Shown here: positions 45,308 through 53,223 of the stretch, piece by piece | Layout: every line of letters starts with the position of its first letter | Numbering within the stretch: the stretch's first letter is position 1 | From: CAILZL01 sp049840395 | GTDB taxonomy: Bacteria; Pseudomonadota; Gammaproteobacteria; Steroidobacterales; Steroidobacteraceae | DNA: 64,000 nt | NCBI GenBank assembly: GCA_049840395.1 | Contig: JASGLD010000005.1 | Location: 1 to 64,000, forward strand | Reading direction: 5' to 3' | The notes under the pieces: generated by a model | The model's input: only the letters and a program-made list of their open reading frames with translations | What the model was told of the DNA's origin: nothing | Databases searched by the model: none | Translations under genes and position numbers: made by a program

Positions 45308-46191
45308 AGAGCTGCCTCTACACCGGCTTCATCCAGCATCGACGCCATGCACCGCGTAGTAATGAGTTCCGTTACCGCATTTACATGACGTTGCTGGATC
45401 TGGATGAATTGCCAACGCTGTTCGATCGTTTCTGGCTGTGGTCGGTACGACGCCCTGCTCTGGCCTGGTTTCGTCGCAAGGATTTTCATGGGCCCGCATC
45501 AAAACCTTTATCGGAATCGGTACGCGACACCGTCGAGCAACACACCGGCAAACGACCCAGTGGACCGATACGCCTGCTTACTCATCTTCGCTACTTCGGT
45601 TACAGCTTCAATCCGGTTAGTTTTTACTACGTGTATGACGCCGCCGATGCGCAAGTCGAAACCATTGTCGCGGAGATCACCAATACGCCTTGGAAGCAGC
45701 GACATTGTTATGTGCTGGACACCGACACCGACTCCACCCTCTGGCCCCTTCCCCCGCAAGCGGGGGAAGGTTGGGATGGGGGCATAAACATTGGCACGGA
45801 CTCTCGCCCCCACCCTAACCCTCCCCCGTCGAACGGGGGAGGGAATGCAACTTGGCAGTGGCAGTTCGATAAAGACTTTCATGTCTCGCCCTTCATGCCG
45901 ATGGACATGCGTTATCACTGGCGCTTCTCCGCACCCGACGATGCACTGCATGTGCACATGGAAAACTGGCGCGATGGCGAGAAAGCCTTTGACGCCACTT
46001 TGAATTTGCAGCGTCAAGCAATTACATCGGCATCACTCGCACGTGCACTGATTAGCGTGCCGTTGGTAACGCTACAAGTCATCACACTGATTCACTGGCA
46101 GGCATTGAAGCTATTGCTCAAACGCGTGCCGATTCACACCCATCCAGACAAGCTGGCCAATCGCACACTGGAATCTTCAGGACAGTCATGA
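45304..46191 (+). CDS. DUF1365 protein with in-frame repeat insertion
   Basis: 295 residues. Family marks: LYTGFIQHRRHAPRSNEFRY, LDELPTLFDRFWLWS, RLLTHLRYFGYSFNPVSFYY and VAEITNTPWKQRHCYVL, then FDKDFHVSPFMPMDMRYHWR. Between HCYVL and the FDKDFHVSPFM block, about 30-35 codons (PLPPQAGEGWDGG through PHPNPPPSNGGG) are read from two repeat copies inserted in inverted orientation. DUF1365 proteins are cytoplasmic partners in Cfa-type lipid loci with unknown chemistry. Whether the inserted loop is tolerated is not known, but the frame and downstream gene overlap are preserved. Confidence 0.85.
   Translation: MKSCLYTGFIQHRRHAPRSNEFRYRIYMTLLDLDELPTLFDRFWLWSVRRPALAWFRRKDFHGPASKPLSESVRDTVEQHTGKRPSGPIRLLTHLRYFGYSFNPVSFYYVYDAADAQVETIVAEITNTPWKQRHCYVLDTDTDSTLWPLPPQAGEGWDGGINIGTDSRPHPNPPPSNGGGNATWQWQFDKDFHVSPFMPMDMRYHWRFSAPDDALHVHMENWRDGEKAFDATLNLQRQAITSASLARALISVPLVTLQVITLIHWQALKLLLKRVPIHTHPDKLANRTLESSGQS
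45741..45845. repeat. Inverted pair of GC-rich repeats inside the DUF1365 gene
   Basis: Left copy 45741-45782 and mirror copy 45806-45845 around a 23-base spacer. Both are in frame with no stop codon. Confidence 0.88.
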
Positions 46192-47468
46192 ATAGCGCCG
46201 CCAAAACCAATATTGTTCCTGAGTTGGACATTGCCCCACCCGAACATACTTCGTGGCTGGCGTGCCTCGGCCGAAAATTGCTGTTCGCACAACTCAAGCA
46301 ACTTGAACAAGGCGAGCTGATCTTCATTGACGAACTGGGTACGCATCGCTTCGGCAAATGTACGGATAGCTGCGCCCTGTCTGCCACCATCCATGTGCAT
46401 CATGCCCAACTGTATGCCGATGCCGCATTCGGCGGCAGTGTCGGCGCGGGCGAGGCTTATATTCGCGGACTATGGCAGTGCGATGATCTGGTGGCGCTGG
46501 TACGCATCTTCGTGATCAATCGCGCGGTATTGAATGGCATGGATAGCCGCTGGTCGCTATTCACCCAGCCCTTCCTGAAACTATTCCACTTCTGGAATCG
46601 CAACAGCAAGGCCGGCAGCGCACGCAACATCGCCGCGCACTACGACATCGGTAATGAGCTGTATGCCCTGATGCTGGATGAAACCATGGCGTACTCCTGC
46701 GGCATCTTTCGTGCGCCACACAGCACCCTGCACGAAGCTTCCGTCGAGAAGTTCGATGCCGCCTGTCGCAAGCTGGATCTCAAGCCTACGGATCACCTGT
46801 TGGAAATCGGCACCGGCTGGGGCGGACTGGCTATCCATGCCGCACAGCACTACGGTTGCAAGGTCACCACCACGACAATTTCCAAACAGCAGTTTGAGTT
46901 GGCCAAGTCACGCGTCGCAGCGGCAGGTCTAAGTAATCGCATCACCTTGTTACTGGACGACTATCGCGACTTGCAAGGAAGCTACGACAAACTGGTGTCG
47001 ATTGAAATGATTGAAGCGGTAGGCGCTCAATACCTGGACACCTATCTGCAGCAATGCTCGCGCCTGCTCAAGCCGGACGGCGCCATGCTGCTGCAGGCCA
47101 TCACTATTCAAGACCAGCTATATACACAGGCGTTGAAGTCGGTGGACTTCATCCAGCGTTTCATTTTCCCAGGCAGCTTCATTCCCTCGGTTACCGCGAT
47201 CAGTGCTTCACTGACCAAGGTCACGGATTTCAAAGTCTTCAACCTGGAGGACATCGGTCCGCACTACGCCACCACCCTGCGACACTGGCGAGAGCGTTTT
47301 ATGGCGCAGTTACCTGCGGTGCGTCGCCTGGGTTACTCGGACAGTTTCATTCGCTTGTGGGAATACTATCTGTGCTACTGCGAGGGCGGCTTTACCGAGC
47401 GGCAACTGGGCACGGTGCAGATGTTGCTGACCAAGCCACGCAATCGGCGTGCGGCCATGACGAGTTAA
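46188..47468 (+). CDS. cfa: Cyclopropane-fatty-acyl-phospholipid synthase
   Basis: 426 residues, full length. An N-terminal lipid-binding part (QGELIFIDELGTHRFGK, AYIRGLWQCDDLVALVRIFV) precedes the catalytic domain: AAHYDIGNELYALMLDETMA, YSCGIFRA, LEIGTGWGGLAIHAAQHYGC (SAM), EMIEAVGAQYLDTYLQQCSR and FIQRFIFPGSFIPSV. It methylates or cyclopropanates unsaturated acyl chains in the membrane with SAM. It is the fourth gene of the desaturase-flavoprotein-DUF1365-Cfa operon and overlaps DUF1365 by four bases. With the Cfa-like gene at 39361, this locus has two enzymes of the family. Confidence 0.92.
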   Translation: MNSAAKTNIVPELDIAPPEHTSWLACLGRKLLFAQLKQLEQGELIFIDELGTHRFGKCTDSCALSATIHVHHAQLYADAAFGGSVGAGEAYIRGLWQCDDLVALVRIFVINRAVLNGMDSRWSLFTQPFLKLFHFWNRNSKAGSARNIAAHYDIGNELYALMLDETMAYSCGIFRAPHSTLHEASVEKFDAACRKLDLKPTDHLLEIGTGWGGLAIHAAQHYGCKVTTTTISKQQFELAKSRVAAAGLSNRITLLLDDYRDLQGSYDKLVSIEMIEAVGAQYLDTYLQQCSRLLKPDGAMLLQAITIQDQLYTQALKSVDFIQRFIFPGSFIPSVTAISASLTKVTDFKVFNLEDIGPHYATTLRHWRERFMAQLPAVRRLGYSDSFIRLWEYYLCYCEGGFTERQLGTVQMLLTKPRNRRAAMTS

Positions 47469-47500
47469 ATATGCAAGCCTGGTCGAGAAATCGATATCCC

Positions 47501-47560
47501 GTAGGTCGGGTTTTATGCCCGACATCCGACATGGTCGTCGGGTATAAAACCCGACCTACA
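47501..47560. repeat. REP-type palindromic element
   Basis: GTAGGTCGGGTTTTATGCCC and its mirror copy around a short centre. The same element flanks the RAYT gene at 53147-53211 and 53700-53760. It occupies much of the 335-base gap before the sigma factor gene. Confidence 0.88.
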
Positions 47561-47662
47561 CGAGGATGGGCAGTAGACACGGCCATACTCGGCATGCCTA
47601 TACTTCAAGCCACATCCGAACTTGATCTGCATGTTGTAGGACAACGGATCAACAATAACAAA

Positions 47663-47700
47663 GGAACCGGACTTGGCGGCAGTTCTTCCTCAGCAACCAA
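47663..47700 (+). promoter_or_regulatory. Candidate ECF-type promoter upstream of the sigma factor gene
   Basis: GGAACC at 47663-47668 resembles ECF -35 elements, and TTCTTCC follows at about 15-16 bases. It could be an autoregulatory promoter. Weak evidence without other targets to compare. Confidence 0.25.
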
Positions 47701-47803
47701 ACGCAGCTTGCGGTCTGTCCGCAATGCGTACGGGTATTGAGAAAGCGCCATGCTGCTCACCTGCCAATTGCTCGCCCATGTGCTGCCGCTGGCCGGTGCG
47801 GTC

Positions 47804-48364
47804 ATGAGCGTGGGCCTGTTGGCGCGCATTGCGCAGGGTGAGCAGGCTGCATTCAAGCAATGCATCGAACAATATGGCGGCATGATCTGGGGCTTGTCAC
47901 GCAAACTATCCAGCTCCACCAGTGATGCCGAAGACGCAACCCAGGATGTATTCCTGCATTTATGGAAGAACGCCAAGCACTTCGATGCCAGCCGCGGTTC
48001 TGAAGCGATTTTTATCGTCACACTTACACGACGGACGCTGATCAGTCGCCTGCGCGGCAAGCAACGCCGCCCCAACGAAGTGTCGATAGACGAACTGGGT
48101 GAAACCAACTGGGAACCCAGTGTGGTTGCGGGCAATGAAGACCAAGTGGAAGCGAGCATCGCGGCACAGGCCTTGTCGAGCCTGCCCGCCGAACAGCAAC
48201 GTGTAATTCGTTTGTCGGTGGTGGAAGGCCTGTCCCAAAGCGAGATTGCCACACACACCGGCTTGCCCTTGGGCACGGTTAAAACCATGATGCGCCGTGG
48301 CTTGATCTTGGTACGAGAAAAGCTGGGGCTTGCATCTGCATCGGGTACGGAGGGCCGCTCATGA
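47804..48364 (+). CDS. ECF RNA polymerase sigma factor
   Basis: 186 residues from the ATG at 47804; longer frames exist upstream but lack sigma-like sequence. Region 2 reads FKQCIEQYGGMIWGLSRKLS with DAEDATQDVFLHLWKNAKHF, and region 4 reads SSLPAEQQRVIRLSVVEGLS with EIATHTGLPLGTVKTMMRRG. It is the SigK-like group paired with RskA-type anti-sigma factors. The anti-sigma gene overlaps it by four bases. It probably responds to envelope or oxidative stress. Its position right after the lipid locus suggests it controls that locus. Confidence 0.88.
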   Translation: MSVGLLARIAQGEQAAFKQCIEQYGGMIWGLSRKLSSSTSDAEDATQDVFLHLWKNAKHFDASRGSEAIFIVTLTRRTLISRLRGKQRRPNEVSIDELGETNWEPSVVAGNEDQVEASIAAQALSSLPAEQQRVIRLSVVEGLSQSEIATHTGLPLGTVKTMMRRGLILVREKLGLASASGTEGRS

Positions 48365-49161
48365 GCGCGCTGCCGAACCACGAACGCCTGCTCGATCTGC
48401 TGGCGCAACAAGCCACCGAAGGCTTGAACACCGTCGAATCTGCAGAACTGGATGCACTGTTGGCGGCCCATCCCGATTGCAGCAACGAGGTATTCGACAA
48501 CAGCGTTGCGGCCATTCTGTTAGCGGGTTCTAACAAGTCAGAAGCTTTACCCGCGCATCTCGCCGCAAAGATTCTGGCCGATGTCCCCACGCGCAACGTC
48601 ACTAATGTCGTTGCCATGCCACAACGTAAATCGCTATGGCAATCCGCCGCTGCAGGCTGGTGGAGCGCAGCAGCCTGCCTGCTGGTGGCCATTGTCGGAT
48701 GGTGGCCACGCATTACCGGTGAAGGTGCTGCACCTATTGCAACCACGGTCGCCTTGACACCGGAACAACAGCGCGCCGCATTGGTAGGTAGTGGTCGCGC
48801 CATTCAAGCCGCCTGGTCTCCTGGCAACGATGCGGCAGGCAATGCACTGGTAGGCGATGTGGTGTTCGATCCCGTCACACAACAAGGTTATCTGCGCTTC
48901 CGTGGCATTCCCGCCAATGATCCGCGTCTGGAGCAGTACCAGCTATGGATAGCCGATGCCTCACGTACACCGCCTGAACCGGTAGACGGCGGCGTATTCG
49001 ATACACCGCAGACCACGGCCATCGGTGACGTCATCATTCCCTTTACCGCCAAGCTGCCGGTGGGCAAGCCCGCAGCCTTCGTGGTGACCGTCGAACAACC
49101 GGGCGGCGTGGTGGTATCGAAGCAGGAACGTGTACTGGCATTGGCTAAAGTGGCCACCTGA
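48361..49161 (+). CDS. RskA-type anti-sigma factor
   Basis: 266 residues. An N-terminal cytoplasmic anti-sigma domain (LLDLLAQQATEGLNTVESAE) is followed by one membrane helix (WWSAAACLLVAIVGWWP, about 100-118), then a periplasmic RskA C-terminal domain: GYLRFRGIPANDPRLEQYQL, WIADASRTPPEPVDGGVFD and KPAAFVVTVEQPGGVVVSKQ. It binds and inactivates the sigma factor encoded upstream until released by proteolysis or redox change. No zinc-binding HxxxCxxC is present, so this is the K-type rather than ChrR-type anti-sigma factor. Confidence 0.88.
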   Translation: MSALPNHERLLDLLAQQATEGLNTVESAELDALLAAHPDCSNEVFDNSVAAILLAGSNKSEALPAHLAAKILADVPTRNVTNVVAMPQRKSLWQSAAAGWWSAAACLLVAIVGWWPRITGEGAAPIATTVALTPEQQRAALVGSGRAIQAAWSPGNDAAGNALVGDVVFDPVTQQGYLRFRGIPANDPRLEQYQLWIADASRTPPEPVDGGVFDTPQTTAIGDVIIPFTAKLPVGKPAAFVVTVEQPGGVVVSKQERVLALAKVAT

Positions 49162-49188
49162 GTTTCTTGGCCAACACTCCGCTTTGAG

Positions 49189-49512
49189 ATGAATTCCCTC
49201 ACTTCGCCCAGCAATTATCAATTGATCTACGCAGCTGTGCGCCAGATTCCCAAAGGCCGCGTGGCCACCTATGGACAAATCGCCGAGCTGGCGGGCCTGC
49301 CGCGCCAAGCGCGGCAGGTGGGCTATGCCTTGCACTCACTACCGCCGCGCAGCACTGTCCCCTGGCATCGCGTGGTGAATTCGCAGGGGAAGATCAGCTT
49401 GCGCGGCGCAGGCGATGCCGACTCCAGGCAGAAGCTGCGACTGCAAAGCGAAGGCGTGAAATTCAGCAAGAGCGGCGCAATTGATCTGAAGCTATACCGA
49501 TGGCAGGCTTGA
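49189..49512 (+). CDS. Alkyltransferase-like (ATL) DNA-binding protein
   Basis: 107 residues, length of the MGMT C-terminal domain. Helix-turn-helix and active-site region: IPKGRVATYGQIAELAGLPR, then STVPWHRVVNSQGKISLRG. The usual MGMT active site PCHRV is PWHRV here. This Trp-for-Cys change defines ATL proteins, which bind alkylguanine and recruit nucleotide-excision repair rather than transferring the alkyl group. It is transcribed 28 bases after the anti-sigma gene and could be co-regulated with it. Confidence 0.9.
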   Translation: MNSLTSPSNYQLIYAAVRQIPKGRVATYGQIAELAGLPRQARQVGYALHSLPPRSTVPWHRVVNSQGKISLRGAGDADSRQKLRLQSEGVKFSKSGAIDLKLYRWQA

Positions 49513-49546
49513 TACCGTTTCATCAGCCGCTTCGGGTGTAGCAACC

Positions 49547-50038
49547 TTGCGTCAAAAAAATGAAGGGATGAATCAAGACCCCGAACTACTGCGGCGCTTG
49601 CTACGAGCCAAGGATCGGATGGATAGCGCCTCGGACCAAGCATGGTCTATCCGACAACTGGCGCGAATCAGTGCAGTCTCTGAAGCTCATTTCGCACGCT
49701 CCTTTAAAGAAGCATTTGGCGTCCCCCCGCATCGCTACCTGCTGACGCGACGCATTGAGCGCGCCACCGCATTGCTGCGTGACACGGCACTGCCTATCAC
49801 CGACATTGCTTTCCAGACGGGTTGGAAAAGTCTGGGCACATTCGGCCGCATATTTCGCGACATCACCGGCGAAAGCCCCAGCGAGCTGCGTACCCGTGAG
49901 CAGGCCGCTCAACACAAGCTGGAACGCGTGCCAGCCTGCTTCGTCAGCGCCGCGCATCGGCCCAATCTCACAATCGCAGTTTCGGAGAAGCGACGCCGGG
50001 GAACGCGCGCTATAAAAGCCGCCCAACCCAAGAGGTGA
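49547..50038 (+). CDS. AraC-family HTH regulator (short)
   Basis: About 163 residues; the start is uncertain (TTG 49547 or ATG 49568). The double helix-turn-helix domain is intact (AWSIRQLARISAVSEAHFAR and ITDIAFQTGWKSLGTFGRIF, ending DITGESPSELR). There is no ligand-binding domain before it, so it is of the stand-alone AraC type with a basic tail. It is coupled to the VOC gene, whose start follows its stop by two bases; it probably regulates that gene or binds a partner. Confidence 0.8.
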   Translation: MRQKNEGMNQDPELLRRLLRAKDRMDSASDQAWSIRQLARISAVSEAHFARSFKEAFGVPPHRYLLTRRIERATALLRDTALPITDIAFQTGWKSLGTFGRIFRDITGESPSELRTREQAAQHKLERVPACFVSAAHRPNLTIAVSEKRRRGTRAIKAAQPKR

Positions 50039-50040
50039 TC

Positions 50041-50448
50041 ATGAGTCAAGGTATCCAAGTGGTCGGTTTGTATGTGCACGATCAGGACGAGGCGCTGGCG
50101 TTCTATGTCGATAAGCTGGGTTTCCGTGTCCATACAGATGTGCGCAATGGCAACTATCGCTGGCTGACTGTGCAACATCCGGAGCAGCCGTCTTTTCAAC
50201 TGGGCCTGTTCGCGCCAGGCCCACCCATTCATGACGCGGCAACCGCACAGACATTACGCGCCATGGTGGCCAAAGGCGCAATGCCGCCGCTGGTATTGAT
50301 CGTGGAAAATTGCCGTGCAACTTATGATCGGTTGCGTGAACAAGGCGTAGAGTTCACGCAGGAGCCCACCGATCGCTATGGCGCCGTGGACGCCGGCTTT
50401 CGCGATCCATCCGGCAATGGCTGGAAGATGATCGAAGCGCGTCGGTGA
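50041..50448 (+). CDS. VOC-family (glyoxalase/bleomycin-resistance-like) protein
   Basis: 135 residues from the ATG at 50041, with AGAGG five bases upstream. Two beta-alpha-beta-beta-beta modules: VVGLYVHDQDEALAFYVDKL with FRVHTDVRNGNYRWLTVQHP, then PPLVLIVENCRATYDRLREQ with GVDAGFRDPSGNGWKMIEAR. The usual metal ligand positions look altered (no clear His at the first strand), so it may bind a ligand without a metal. It is cotranscribed with the AraC-type regulator. Substrate unknown. Confidence 0.82.
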   Translation: MSQGIQVVGLYVHDQDEALAFYVDKLGFRVHTDVRNGNYRWLTVQHPEQPSFQLGLFAPGPPIHDAATAQTLRAMVAKGAMPPLVLIVENCRATYDRLREQGVEFTQEPTDRYGAVDAGFRDPSGNGWKMIEARR

Positions 50449-50507
50449 AATGGACTTAAGCAAAATCCTAATTAAGCCCATGATCCCGTAGGCTGGGTGC
50501 CTCACAC

Positions 50508-50539
50508 AGCATCTTAGGTATTACAAAGATGCTGGGTTT
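50508..50539. terminator. Hairpin between convergent VOC and PLD-like genes
   Basis: AGCATCTT / AAGATGCT, an eight-base stem, followed by GGGTTT. It is placed well to end one or both convergent transcripts, though the T-run is short. Confidence 0.5.
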
Positions 50540-50575
50540 CAGCTGCGCTTCAACACCAGTCTACATAGAGGCAAC

Positions 50576-52123
50576 TCAGAACGTCGACAAGCCGGTCGCC
50601 TCCATCAAGCGATAGCGCCAGTAACGCAGAGATGAATCGTCCTGATAGGCGCCGAATGGTGCGACATACTCGGCATTCACCGAGTCGCCATTCCACAAGC
50701 GGTCGAAATAGGTATTGAACTGCTCAGCCAGGGCTGTATCAATACTCATGTTCAACGCTACGTTAGCTTCGAGGTTGTAATCGCCTAGATTGCGGCGCGT
50801 GAAATTGGCGGAGCCCAGCGTGGTGAATAGTTGGTTACCGTGACGCACTAGCAGCAGCTTGGTATGAAATTGTTCGCCATGCGTTCGATACCAGCGCACT
50901 TCGATATTACCCATGCCTTCAGTCACGAGTTCGTTAGCCACCGGGCGATTGGGTACGCCATCTTTTTGAATGCCGAAGGCATCCTTGTTGGGATCGAGGA
51001 TGAGCTTCACGTTTACGCCGCGCGCAGCGGCTTGCTTGAGCGCCTCAACAATATTGCGTTCGCTCAAGTAAAAGATCGCCAAACGAATCTCATCGCCGGA
51101 CTGAGTGGCGCGCAATTCACGCAACACACGTTCGAGAATCGCGCCCTCGGTTAGATAGCTCATCTCGATATTCGCAACGCCCTCAGTCACTGCGGTACGC
51201 CGCACCTCCGGCATATCGAAGGGCCAGCCGGATGAATGCGCGATAGCCACTTCGCTGTTGAATACTTCCTTGGCCAGATCGCCACTGAACTGCAGCGCGA
51301 CATTGGAGTGAGCACTGCTGGCATCATGTGGATTGGCCGAAGCCACCAGCGCCACCCATTCACCATCACGATCACTCACCAATATCTTGCGATGATTGGC
51401 CTTGAAGTTGAGCAAGCTTAGCCAGCTGCGCAGCGTGATCTTCGGACTGTTCTTGTCGAGCGGATTAGGCAGCCAACCACCTGCATCGCTATTACCCCAC
51501 CATTGAATCAAGCCACGCCATAGCGCTGAGTAGCCGGCATTGGAATCACGCAGCTGGGAAAGATTGGTACGCACCACATCGATATCGGCATTACTGAGTT
51601 CCTGCAACAAGGCCGAAGGCGCACCGCCATAGGCATCATTGATGGGATCGGTGATCAGCACAATGTCCATATTCGGCAAGGCGCGTTTGCGCGCCAACAG
51701 ATGATCGGCCAGCTCACGACTGAGTTTGCGTTGTGCGGCGGAGGCCTGAGCCGTCACCTGGCCCATTGCATCATTGAATAGAAAGAAATCCAGCACGATG
51801 AAGCGCTGTGCAGCATCGATCTGGGCAAATGCGGCATCGAAGATTTGTTGTTCGCTGCGGCGCTCGCCCTGCGGTGTTTGATAGGTGAGATCGGTGAGCA
51901 GGTGCACTTCGCTTTCCGGCATCAGCACCGATGCCGTGCTGACATGCATGCCTTCATGCAGGGGCTTGTGGGTTTGCCAGTACAGGGTCAGCAACCAGGC
52001 TATTGCAAAGGTCGCGAACAACCACTTGGTGCGCCTGGGCCGAGAGCGAGACGCCCCCACCCTGCCCTCCCCCGCTTGCGGGGGAGGGTTGGGGTGGGGG
52101 CGATCTTCACGCGATGATGTCAT
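50576..52123 (-). CDS. Phospholipase-D-like protein with N-terminal membrane helix
   Basis: 515 residues. Two PLD half-sites: NHRKILVSD (HxKxxxxD) with nearby ALVASANPHD, and FHTKLLLV with LGSANFTRRN; the second site lacks the Asp after the Lys. An N-terminal helix (WLFATFAIAWLLTLYW) makes it an anchored or exported enzyme, perhaps cardiolipin-synthase- or nuclease-like. The start is six bases after the pyrD stop, and the first 25 or so residues (PHPNPPPQAGEGR) come from a GC-rich repeat between the start codon and the helix. It is likely cotranscribed with pyrD. Confidence 0.8.
   Translation of the reverse strand: MTSSREDRPHPNPPPQAGEGRVGASRSRPRRTKWLFATFAIAWLLTLYWQTHKPLHEGMHVSTASVLMPESEVHLLTDLTYQTPQGERRSEQQIFDAAFAQIDAAQRFIVLDFFLFNDAMGQVTAQASAAQRKLSRELADHLLARKRALPNMDIVLITDPINDAYGGAPSALLQELSNADIDVVRTNLSQLRDSNAGYSALWRGLIQWWGNSDAGGWLPNPLDKNSPKITLRSWLSLLNFKANHRKILVSDRDGEWVALVASANPHDASSAHSNVALQFSGDLAKEVFNSEVAIAHSSGWPFDMPEVRRTAVTEGVANIEMSYLTEGAILERVLRELRATQSGDEIRLAIFYLSERNIVEALKQAAARGVNVKLILDPNKDAFGIQKDGVPNRPVANELVTEGMGNIEVRWYRTHGEQFHTKLLLVRHGNQLFTTLGSANFTRRNLGDYNLEANVALNMSIDTALAEQFNTYFDRLWNGDSVNAEYVAPFGAYQDDSSLRYWRYRLMEATGLSTF
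52053..52102. repeat. GC-rich palindromic repeat near the PLD-like gene start
   Basis: A complete copy of the repeat family, read in frame as part of the PLD-like protein N-terminus. Confidence 0.85.
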
Positions 52124-52129
52124 TTTTAT

Positions 52130-53080
52130 TTATCGACGCAGCGTGCCGCTTAATTGCGTAACACTGTCCATTCCATGTCTCTGTAAGTAAGCGGCGATGC
52201 CAGCATTGATCTTGGGACAGATCAACGGGTCATAGAACAAACCCGTGCCGATCCCTACAACGTTCGCACCCGCAATCAAAAACTCAATGGCGTCTTCCGC
52301 CGTGCGAATACCACCCTGACCGATAATCGCAATCCCATGCGGTCGCGCCACTTCCGCCACCTGCATCACTTTGAGCAAGGCAATGGGCTTGATCGCCGGG
52401 CCGGACAAACCACCTTGCACATTGCCCAACACCGGCTTGCGCGCTTCGATGTTGATGGCCATGCCGGCCATGGTATTGATCAGCGACAGCGCATTGGTGC
52501 CCGCTTCGATACAACGACGTGCGTTCTCGCGAATATCGGTTTGATTGGGCGAGAGTTTGGTGATCAGCGGTTTGTTGGTTACCGCCCGGCAAGCAGAGAC
52601 CACGCGCGCCGACATATCGGGATCGTTACCGAACTGCACGCCACCCGCCTTGATGTTGGGGCAGCTGATATTGAGTTCGATGGCCGCCACCGGCGAGTCG
52701 TTAAAGCGGCGCGTTACCTCCACATAGTCATCAATGGTGGAACCGCAGACGTTAGCGCAAAAATTAGTTTCGCTGAAATCCAGTTGCGGCAGGATGGTGT
52801 TGATCACCGCATCGACACCCGGATTTTGCAGACCGATGGCATTGAGCATGCCCATGGCCGTTTCATAGATGCGATGCGGCGCATTACCCAGGCGTGGTTC
52901 CAGCGTGGTGCCCTTCAGTATCACGGCGCCGGCATCGCGATTGCTGAAGCCTTCGATGCGCGTGTATTCCTCGCCAAAGCCAACACAGCCGGATAGCAAT
53001 ACCAGCGGCGATTGAAATTTCAGGCCGCAGAAATCCATGGAAAGCGAGGGCAATAGATGGGTTGGGGCAGGAGTGCTCAT
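52130..53080 (-). CDS. pyrD: Dihydroorotate dehydrogenase, class 1B-like
   Basis: 316 residues from the ATG at 53080. TIM-barrel DHOD: GGLKFQSP-type start (MDFCGLKFQSPLVLLSG), ELNISCPNIKAGG with a catalytic-base Cys (typical of soluble class 1), KLSPNQTDIRENA, IGQGGIRTAEDAIEFL and GIGTGLFYDPLIC. The usual partner PyrK (FAD/Fe-S subunit) is not adjacent. Class 2 membrane enzymes are normal in most gammaproteobacteria, so this may be a paralogue or a 1A-like enzyme using fumarate. Symbol given by similarity only; the electron acceptor is uncertain. It is transcribed just before the PLD-like gene. Confidence 0.8.
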   Translation of the reverse strand: MSTPAPTHLLPSLSMDFCGLKFQSPLVLLSGCVGFGEEYTRIEGFSNRDAGAVILKGTTLEPRLGNAPHRIYETAMGMLNAIGLQNPGVDAVINTILPQLDFSETNFCANVCGSTIDDYVEVTRRFNDSPVAAIELNISCPNIKAGGVQFGNDPDMSARVVSACRAVTNKPLITKLSPNQTDIRENARRCIEAGTNALSLINTMAGMAINIEARKPVLGNVQGGLSGPAIKPIALLKVMQVAEVARPHGIAIIGQGGIRTAEDAIEFLIAGANVVGIGTGLFYDPLICPKINAGIAAYLQRHGMDSVTQLSGTLRR

Positions 53081-53146
53081 GAAGACCAAGTTGATCCCGA
53101 TACGTATCGGTGCGTAACTATATCAAGGGTGTCGGAAATTGGTCTC

Positions 53147-53211
53147 CCTGTAGGTCGGGTTTTATACCCGACTCTGACGTCGGATGTCGGGTATAAAACC
53201 CGACCTACAGG
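53147..53211. repeat. REP palindrome, left flank of the RAYT gene
   Basis: CCTGTAGGTCGGGTTTTATA and its mirror copy around an ACGTCGG-type centre. It is nearly identical in stem sequence to the elements at 47501 and 53700. Confidence 0.9.
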
Positions 53212-53223
53212 AACGCCGGAACC

